The notes beneath the pieces are model-generated. The model had not been told where the DNA came from and searched no databases. It saw only the letters and a list, made by a program, of their open reading frames with translations. The translations under genes were made by a program, and so were the position numbers. Shown piece by piece: positions 18,050 through 26,914 of a DNA stretch of 31,405 nucleotides. Each line of letters begins with the position of its first letter. Position 1 is the stretch's first letter. This stretch comes from Ophioceras dolichostomum. Its lineage: Eukaryota > Ascomycota > Sordariomycetes > Magnaporthales > Ophioceraceae. Where the stretch lies: NCBI GenBank assembly GCA_003049485.1, contig PYST01000408.1, positions 1 through 31,405 of the forward strand, given 5' to 3'.

Positions 18050-20330
18050 GGTAGACGCATTGGTGGCGGTGCTGAAGGCCGAGTAGACAGAATAACAAAA
18101 AAGGACGGGAAGGGCGACTTAGTCGCCGAGGCTGACAAGCCCAAAAGAATGGCAGTTGGTTGCCTGTAAAAACAGTGCTGGAAAAGGAATGACTATGCGC
18201 CGTCGCGGCGTGCGAGTTCGCGACTCAGCGAACGAACGAGGCGCATCGATCGACGAGGCTGCTGGCGGTCGCAACTCGTCGGGTCGGTGCGTTCGAGGTT
18301 CGAAGAGAGGGTCTCGCGATAGTTGATGGTTGGGCCGTGATGAAAATTGTCTCACTCGCGCCGAGAGCCGACGCAGGGGCCTCTCAGAGCCACTCGCGTG
18401 GCACGTGCACTGGGGAAATTGATTCAGGGGGTGGGTCAAGCAAGACCGGCAAAATCAGATCTCGATGACGTGTTTATAGAAACCTAATTCGGGTCTCTTT
18501 CTTCTGTGGCTTTGGTTTCGAGGATATATCAAATCGCCTCTCTCTTTGAAGCCTCCCTCTCTTGTATAAATCGTCAGTCTTGTCAAGAGATCAAGGAAAA
18601 TCAGCATAATCAAATTGGATCCTTCTCCAGGGCCTGAGGAGCCGAAGCCCGTCTCGCAGGCGGCCCCGACCCAAATCTCCCAGGGCAAAGAGATCGTAAA
18701 TGGAAGAAAGGGTGCCACAAAGAGGGAATGAGGCGCCACACAAGAGACAAAAGAAGAGGGATTGACCCGCCAAAGCTCAGAGCCGCTATGAAGAGGGCAT
18801 TCAAGTGCCTGATTCATGGGACCAGGGAATAAGTGGTGTTATTGCAGCCCGCCGTCTTCTCTGATCCTTTCTCTTCTGTAGTTCCTCGAGAGCCCAGTCC
18901 GAGCCTCGAAGCTCGGGTTCACGATCTAAGCAGCGACGGGGACAGAGGAGAGCGGCACCGCACATCGACTTTGTGTCTTCCCGGACCGGAGGCGGATCGT
19001 AGCTGCTCGTGGGCGTCCGTGTCGCTGGCGAAGGCCCCGGAGGCCAAAATTTCCCTTGCCATATCAGGAGACCCCCTCCACCAGGTGAACTTTGTGGTCG
19101 GTTGGCCTAGCGTACCGGCGAGTGCTGCACTTGTACGAGCAGGCTTGACGGTGAGGATGTTTAGCGCAGGATAGCTGGTCGAGAACCGAGCCAGGCCGCC
19201 CGCCCAGACCAATCCCCGTTCCGTGGGATAGCTCCGGAGATCCTCGCATGAAAACGGCCATTGGCCGCGGACAGGGACCGGAGCAGGGCAGTCGAGGTCG
19301 TGTAAGACCACCTAGTTTGCTAGCACATAGGCGACCGCGGCCTGCCACGGCCTCTATCCGGCCGTATCAACTCAAATTCCTTGTGCGATACTCGGGATAG
19401 CTGTGAAGACGCCTTGATGACACGGCGCATAGTTCACCGGATGGCAGAGAAGCACAGACGCGATGTACAAAAGGAACATTAGCAGCTTGATGTAAGAAGT
19501 ACAGCAGGTCCACCACACTGGTGTGATGCGTGCGTCGTTGTCCAAGCTACCACAGAGGCCGAAGCATGCTGTCTGGAACGTAGCGACCTAGTCAGAGATT
19601 CGCCTCGGGCGGTGGTGCCCGAGCATTCGAAGCAAAACACCATGTAAGTCTTCGTGCGCTCTCCGATGGGGGTATACTTGTGCTGTCAAATTCGACAGAA
19701 CTGTCTGGCAGCGACGACGAGCAACCATCAAGCTTTAAATTACGGGCTAGCTTAGATATTCGGTTGTGCACATCAAATGCCAGAGTTTGGGAACCTCATG
19801 ACGACATGTCAGGCCCAGTGGGTTGCGGGTTGTTTTCCACGCGAACAATATGCAGGGACTAGACGCCACAAAACGCTTACGATAGCGCCGAAAACTGAAA
19901 ACGTTCAGCCCATAAAAAAGACTTCCTATCTTCAAGATCGGTTTGCCCACGTCTACATATCTTCCACACTTCCTGAAATCCTTCCATCTCCTCGACTATC
20001 ATCAAATTGTAACTAAACAATGTCGTCGTCAGCTCTATGGGTCCTCTTAGGGAGCGATACAGGATGCGACTCCAGAAAACGGACGTTATCTCGGGCCAAT
20101 CATCTGAGGCACCCGCCATCCCGCCCCGCAGCTCCCTAACTCGTCTGGCCGGATAACGGAGGGCTATTGGCATATTCGAACAGGCTGACTCGGCCCGGCT
20201 GCCTGCCTATCATGCTGTCCCGTCTCGATGCTCAGAGCCGTCTGGCTCTCTTCCGTCTCGAATCGACATCGCCTATGAATCGCTGCGGCCAACTCCGACC
20301 TTCCGCCCTCCCGGCTCGGACAAGAACACG
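18050..20330. other. Divergent intergenic region, 2.3 kb
   Basis: The flanking genes point outwards, so this stretch should contain both promoters. Open frames of up to 130 codons are present on both strands, but the ones inspected (18919-19311 minus, for example) begin with GTG and show no wobble bias. GC content drops between about 19600 and 20060. I see no RNA gene; TCGA-rich sequence near 18200-18310 superficially resembles a tRNA B box but has no cloverleaf. Confidence 0.55.
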
Positions 20331-22401
20331 ATGCGGTTGATCCCGTTCCTCAGCGATCCGGCCCTGGCGGCCCCCCTCCTCCCCCTCCTCTCCCTCGTCC
20401 TCTCTACCCTACCAGCGTCGTCAGGCCTCTCGACCGGTCTGCCGGTAGTAGCACCGAGCGAAGATGCCGCGCGTCGCAATGCCTTCCAGATATTCAACGC
20501 CGTCGCCTCGGCCATGCGCCAATGGGGCTCGTCGGTGCACCACAACGGCCTGTCATACTTCCTCGCCACCGTCCCCCAGGACAGCATCTTCTACCACGGT
20601 ACGAACAAGCCGGAGCGTCCCGAGGGCTTCGAGTGGCTTGCATTCGAGGTGGAGCACGCACAGGTATTTGCTCGCTCGCGCAACGCTTCCTGGGGAGGAA
20701 TACGTCCGCCGCCAGGTGAAGGAAGGCCAGGCGAACCCGGTGGACCTGGCGGACGTCGACCCCGACCCCCTCCCCCTAGTGCTCCCGGCGGCGCCCAGCA
20801 TCCCCTAAATCTTCACGACGATGTCCACGACGACGACGACGAAGAGCAAGAGCCCCTCCACCCCGCCCTACGCTTCCGCCAGCCGCCGCCCGGCCACGAC
20901 CCCGACCAGCCCGTCCGCGGCTATCTCCAAACCTACCGAGCCACGAGGCCCCTCCGCCTCCTCTACCTCGACGGCATGGCGGCGGGGAAAGCCGAGTTCG
21001 GCACGCTCGACTCGCAGGACTACATCCTGCTGGACTGGCCCGTCGAGAAGCACCTGCCGTCGGACGGCAAGCACGGCATGTACGACGAGTTCACGCGCGC
21101 CGCGGAGCTGTGCCAGCTGGCGGACGAGTGGAGCAGCTCTGGGGAGGGCAGCAGGATAGATGGGTTTGTGCGCATGGAGGCTGGGTTCGAGATCATACAC
21201 TGCCATTTCGAGGAGGGCGGTGGTTTGGACCTGGTATCTGCCACCGCGAGCCCGTTCCGGAACGAGACGGGTTTTGTGGAGGAGAGTGTTTGGGGGTTTG
21301 AGTGGTTGAGGGCTTGTACGTTGAGATACGTAAGTGACATCCCTGCCTACCACCTACTTACGCACCTTAGACTACCCCTCCCATGTGTACTATCTACCTT
21401 GCTCCCCCAACGCCTGGACAGGTATATGTCTCAACGCATGATGTGCCCAGGAGCGTTAGGCCTCCTCTGCTTGGCCTAAACACCCCGCAGTACGCTGTGT
21501 TGTGATGTGCTATGCTGACTTCAGGAACGATGAACCACCGAAAAAACAGAACGGCCTCCCCGCCGGCCGGATCGACGTCGACTGGTCCAGCATGGTCTCA
21601 GCCTTCTTCTACCCCATCAACCTCACCAACCCAGACCCGTCGCGGCCGGAACTGCCCCGAGTCCTCAACACGACGCGCCCCGAGCGACAAGCCATCCGCT
21701 CCCGCGTCAGCGAAGTCGTCGCAAGCCGCCGCCCCCAGAGCCAGACCTCCTCGAGCTTCAACTGGCAGGGCACCGTCGACCTGATCGTCACGCGGTACGC
21801 CGACCGACTCGAGCTTCTCGCATCGAGCGATGCCGCCGACGCCGACGCCCTCTCCACACTGCAGCGAATCCGCGAACAGGTCGGCTTCCTCCTACTGCCG
21901 TTCATAGACTTCTCCTCCTCTGCAGACGCAAAGCCATCGCGACAAAAGTGCGGGAGGAGATACCTCGAGGCCGCGCTTGCAGCCCGCGACAACGACGGAG
22001 GAGGAGAAAACAACAACTGGACGGTAGAGGACGGGATGATACTTGCGGCCGTCGAGGCTGTCAACCAGCGGATCTGCGATGCGCTGGTCGATGTCTGGGA
22101 GGATGTGATGACGCCTGTTGATGGCGAAGAAGAAGGAACAGAACCAGAAACAGAAAGGAGAAGAGAGTCCGGAGAGAAGGCCATGGGGGTTGTGAAGACG
22201 CTTGTCGACGACCTCGCCTGGCCGGGATGGAAGGACTGCGGGCGCTGCAAGTCGAGGGACGAGCTCTGCTTTATTGCTATGTTTCCCGCTGGCACCTGGG
22301 ACGACCACTTCGAGCCGCGGTGTCAGGACGCGGCTTCGCTTGTGGGGACGAGACGGGATTCGTATTGGAGGCATGGGCGGTTTTCTCCGCAGGATGGATA
22401 G
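20331..22401 (+). CDS. Secreted 616-residue fungal protein of unknown function with YHGT motif (two exons)
   Basis: Exon 1 (20331-21329) and exon 2 (21550-22401) join in phase 0 across a 220-bp intron (donor gtaagt, branch gctgac near 21514, acceptor aacag). The join reads LRACTLRY-NGLPAGRID. Residues 1 to ~30 are hydrophobic and look like a signal peptide. Residues 85-115 contain FYHGT, EWLAFEVEHA and FAR. After a Pro/Gly/Asp-rich insert (~120-195) come GYLQTYRA, LRLLYLDGM, GTLDSQD and DGFVRMEAGFEIIHC (~278-291). The second half has YPINLTNPDP and a long helical part. I recall similar uncharacterised proteins in many Sordariomycetes, but no function. The YHGT block resembles the first strand of ADP-ribosyltransferase folds, which is inference. 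Part of the insert has coding bias in another frame. Confidence 0.85.
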
Positions 22402-25400
22402 GGGCATTTTGGGAGGATATTGGTTGTTCTGTTGTTTGTTTTTCACCTTTCCTTGGTGCAAAGCATTGGAAGCAAGCGTGTTAGTTTGTTCTGCCCTGCT
22501 CTGTGGCACTCTAGAACGTGGTCCTGTCCTGTGAGGCATCAGGTCCAATTACCTAGTCACTCTGTAAGCTCCCAACGGCTTATCCTTCCCCTCATGAAAG
22601 GGGGCATGCTAGGCGGCAGGCGGGCAGTCTTCTTTTTGGCGAGCCGCCGAGAAAACGAATAAAGTCAGCTGCCGAAATGGCATGCCGTGCAAGCCGGGTT
22701 TCGTCGTTGTGCAGAAAGCGCCCGCCCGATTCCATGGTGAGGTCCGTAACAGATCTGTAGGAGGAAGGTAAGTACTAAGGTAACCTCCCTCCTTGGCCGT
22801 GGTGATACGAACCAGTATCTCGTGATTCGGGCGAAGGACAGAGGCCCACAACACACAAAGTGAACGAGCAGATCGGGAGCTACAAGGTGAGATAGGGTCC
22901 GTAATAATGGGCTCGGCGTACGGGCGAGTGGTCAAGTCATGCATAACAACGAGTAGTGTGGATAGTGGCGGGAGGAACTCTCCTTTGCCTAGGCTCGCGG
23001 TGGCAGCGGCCGGTCTCATCCGCCCGGTGAGTAAAATCAGGTTGTTCTACGGAATCTACACGGACCTTAAAACGAGGGACCCTCCTCCGGAAGGGAAGAC
23101 AGGTCCGTCTCCGCGGGTCCTTCTTCCATGTACTATGTCTACCGCCGAGATGCGGTGTGCTTCGTCCAATGTAGGTAGGTAGGTAGGTACTCTATGTACC
23201 TGCCTGAGGTATGCAGAGCAAATCCCGCCCATCATTATTACGAGAGTAAATTAGTGCGTTACCTACCTGTACCTACCTTACCTGCCTCCCTCCGCTGCCA
23301 CACACCAGTAGCGGGAGGGAGGACGAACGCAGGTAAGCTATCTATGAGGTACATACCTGTAGCAGTGTACGAAAAAGCAATGCACGGTAGCGGTCCCTTG
23401 GTGCAGATGGGCCAGCACCTGTACCCCCGTGTGCACCACCAGCATGCTGCAGAAAGCATGCACACAAGGGCAAGGATGCCGGGCTGCAAGAGAAAATCTT
23501 TGCTTCCCGCGTGACTACTTGGATTTTTTCTCTGTCAGTCTGCTCCCACCCACCTTCTAATAATGTAGTTCCCCGTAGCTTCCGTGCGGTGTCTGTGTAC
23601 AAGTGGGTGGTTGGTGGTGGGTGATGGTGGGGGACGGACGGTGGGTGGTGGTGAGTGAGAAAAGGGACGAGAACGGAATTGATAATAATAAATCGGCACA
23701 GCACAGGTGTGGGGGTTTTCCGGAAGAGACCTCGATATGCCCTTCAGATAGGCTGGTCGAGCTTGTAGCTCCTCCCTAGCTGGAGGAGGAAGGAGGAGGA
23801 GGCAGGAGGAATGGCACTGGAAACTGGCCGACGGCGCCCGCGTTGTAACTCTCTGTGGTGTGACACCCCCTTTCTTCTTCGGTCGTTGCTCGCGGCGTGG
23901 GCGGGCGGGCTTGTCTGCTTGCTTGCTCGGAAATCCCCCGTCTAGCCCACCGCGCACACCTATCCGTAGCTGTCCGATCTGTCATCAGTGTACAAAGTAT
24001 TTGAGAGGGAGATAATAATCTCAGGGAACAGAGCACCGAACGAGGGACGAGGCTTTGACGGGGGGAGCTGACGAGGGTCGGGATGAGCAAAAATGTCCAC
24101 ATGACCAAGTTATGGCGTGCCTTCTTTGACCGGCCCCCCAAGTGCCGTGTCAAACGCAACCCTCGGCGGTTCCTGTTCGGCGGAAGCGAGCAAGCGAGAT
24201 CCTGGGCCACAAAATCTCGGTCCATACTCCATGGGTAGCCTTGCCTGCTGGGCATCTTGTCAGGCAACTTGGATGGCAAAGCGATTTTGTTGTTTGTTTG
24301 ATTGTTCTATTTCGTGTTGTGTTGTTGCTACTCGCCTCCTATCCCGTCTCTTCTTCAGCCCACGGGGTTCCCGACCGCCTCTTTCTTTGATGAGCAGCAG
24401 CCTTATTACCCTTCCTCTCTCAGGCGGTGGGTGATGGTTGGAGTAGTGGTGGTTCGGCCCCGAGAGCAAAGCCCCCGCCAACTCTTCAGCAAATCGTATG
24501 ATGCCGCCTGAGCCGGTGTGCCATTTTGTGCGACAAAGAGCGGCTCGTAAGCTCCAGGAGGCCTGCGAGCAACAATTGTTCGGAGTTGTTAGATCTCTTT
24601 TATTTTCAGCTGGCCTGTGAAGGATGGAACATTGCTCCTGATTCTTCGGGGAGGACATTGCGAAGAGGGGCTGGGCTGGCCTTGTTTGCCTCTAACAGTC
24701 GTACGCCACAGCCAGCCAAAGTGTATGTAATCTTTGGCTGCACGCTCTCAACCCCGCGCTCACGATCGTCCAGTCGCCGCGCTGGCTGGCCACGCAGCCT
24801 GCGCGCTAGCGAGCGAGACAGCATGCTTGCAGCGTGGGGCTGCGGGACTGCTGCTGGGTGTTGCATCCCGAGAATACAGGGCAAGTTTAGGTACCTCCAC
24901 CATACTAATCAAGCGCCCCCGCTACAGCCCACTCCAGCTCCTAGCACAGGTCCACGCATCGAACGACCCCTGGAGTTCGAGAGGTGAAGATGCGGGCTGA
25001 AGCTAGCGGTGGGAGTTGCTGGAACAAATGAAGAGAGGCACAGAACACAGCGACAAGGGACTTTCATGGCTTGCTTAACACGCACCTGCGATGGATTGTG
25101 GTGGATAGACAAGCTCGCTTTATTACACAGAGAGACGGAGAACACTTGGCCTCGCACCTACCTGTCATACCCTCTTCCCCATCCCCGTGTTTGATCCTGA
25201 TCAACTAACTGATCGGGGCAAATTCTTATCTCAACCTGCGTCATTAGACTTCGAGGATCATCGGGTGTAACTTACCGGTCGAATATTGGGCTCCTTTTTT
25301 TTTATTCACTGAAGGAACCGTTCAACAGCTATAGGTCCCAAGACTCCGTGTTCATGTTCCCCTAGCGTAGCCCTGATGTCATATCCATCGCGCCCCGTAA

Positions 25401-26914
25401 AGGAGGGGCAGGCCAAGCCGCGAAGAGCTCCAGTCAAGCTCTCCGCTGTACCATTCTCAACTGCGCTGTCACTACTTCCCAGTTGTGGGTAATCCGGCCA
25501 TCGTTTCTCAGAGAAATTATGCATGAGGAGATTGTTGGCCAGTCCTTGAGCCACATCACTGGGTCTTTTAAGAAGGTCGGTCAACTCCTCTTCACCGGAT
25601 ACACTGGCAAGTCTTTAGAGGCGATGGACGGGCAGAAGGGGTGGTGGCAGCTTTGCTATTCCGACACCAGCGGGACGAAAAGTGGGAGCGTCGCGGTTGG
25701 GAGCTGGTTCCTGAGCCTTGTACCGGGGAAGGGGGCAACAAAGAGGGGCTCTGCGGCTCAGAGTGCATGCCACAGTAACTTTACATGGCCTGTTGACGTT
25801 GCTTTTTGCCATGGGCCGTCCATTGATACCCCTACGATATCGAGGAAGCCATGGATGGACCGTGAAGGAGAGACGAAACACGAAGCAGCTAGAGGTTGGC
25901 AAGAGAGAGGCCGAATTCGGATCTAGGGTCCGGAGGTTGTGATCAGTGCTGCAGGAGCAGGTGAGTGACTGCTGCACAAGAAATACGTAAACAGAAGTAA
26001 CAAGAGGCAACAAGCCAGAAAGAAGCAAGGGCCGCTCACATCCCTTCGCCGATGCAGGCTACATGTACAAGAGAGCGGTGAAGGCGGTCAACCAGAGTGG
26101 GGGAAAGCGTGGAACGGAGGACGTACCTTCACCAACTAATCAGGAGGTGATCGAGCTGGTCGATTTCGGGAAAGAGCTCCAGAATCTGATGCAGGAGACA
26201 TGTCTCTTCCTCTCTTGGTGCGTGCCGTCGGGGCAGGGGCGGGTTGCAGGACAGGGTCACGGTGGGCAAGAGGTCAATGGGAGGGGGGAGCAGCCGTGGC
26301 AACGGGGCAGGCACCTTCTGGTGTCACCGCCAAACCAACCTCCAACAGATGTGCATGGTGACTACCTCTACTAGTTGAGTGACTGCCAGCCCGCCCAGCT
26401 CAGGCAGGCACGAGGAAGAAAACGAAAAGAACACGAAAAGCAAACGACGAGCAGGGTCGACATCCATCTGAGCATCTGAGCCCAGTCTGGTCTATCACCG
26501 ATCCCACCCTCCACCCCAACCCACCTTCACCACCATATCTCATCCCACACAACACCACACGTCCACGCCCACGCCCACGGTTGGTCCAGTCGTTTTCCCA
26601 GACTGCAAGCTGCCTGCCACTAGGGCTCCAGCCAGCTCAGCCAACCCAGTCCGGTTCAGTCAACCAACCAAGCCAACTTCCACAAACTCACAAAATCCCT
26701 TCCACTCGCCCCCATCTCCAACTCTTTTTCCATCCTCCGTCCCTCTTCTTTTTTTTGTCCCGTTCGCATTCTTCTTGCATTCTTGTCATTGAGCAGCCCA
26801 GTTCATCCTCTGCTTTCAACCAGAGGACATCACACTGAAGAGCATTGCCTCTCCTTCGACAGCGATCAGTCAAATCGCAAGCAGTCGTCGTTGCCGACAA
26901 AACCCAACGACAAC
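22402..26914. other. 4.5-kb gene-poor region before the trehalose gene
   Basis: No gene can be supported here. Landmarks are TACCTACC-type repeats and a hairpin at 23171-23337, a G-rich tract at 23605-23646, a purine-rich GGAGGA stretch near 23780-23812, and a minus-strand open frame at 25306-25584 that has a protein-like composition but no ATG at its head. AGGGG stress-element-like motifs occur at 26235-26239 and 26282-26286. From 26357 to 26914 there is no ATG, and the sequence is C/A- and then C/T-rich, which marks the probable promoter and long 5' leader of the trehalose gene. Confidence 0.6.
23171..23337. repeat. Cluster of GTAG/CTAC repeats with nested hairpins
   Basis: A (GTAG)n block at 23171-23190 is nearly the inverse of an ACCTACCTGTACCTACCTTA block at 23261-23280, with a spacer of 70 bases. 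Directly after, the left arm cttacctgcctccctccgc (23277-23295) can pair with gcgggagggagg (23311-23322) and gcaggtaag (23329-23337), leaving a small bulge. The region could form a strong local structure in single-stranded DNA or RNA. Confidence 0.7.

Noticed and set aside
18200..18330. GTTCGA-like sequences suggesting a tRNA B box
   Set aside because: No matching A box, acceptor stem or anticodon arm can be drawn.
18919..19311. A 130-codon minus-strand frame with fairly natural composition
   Set aside because: The frame head is GTG, the only ATG is far inside, and there are no motifs. Not enough to call a gene.
23535..24279. Overlapping minus-strand frames in the second gene desert
   Set aside because: Pro/Ser/Arg-rich products of purine-rich simple sequence, without conserved motifs.
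26063..26374. A 103-codon frame with a proper ATG upstream of the trehalose gene
   Set aside because: No domain, no codon bias, Gln/Gly-rich tail; more likely promoter DNA.
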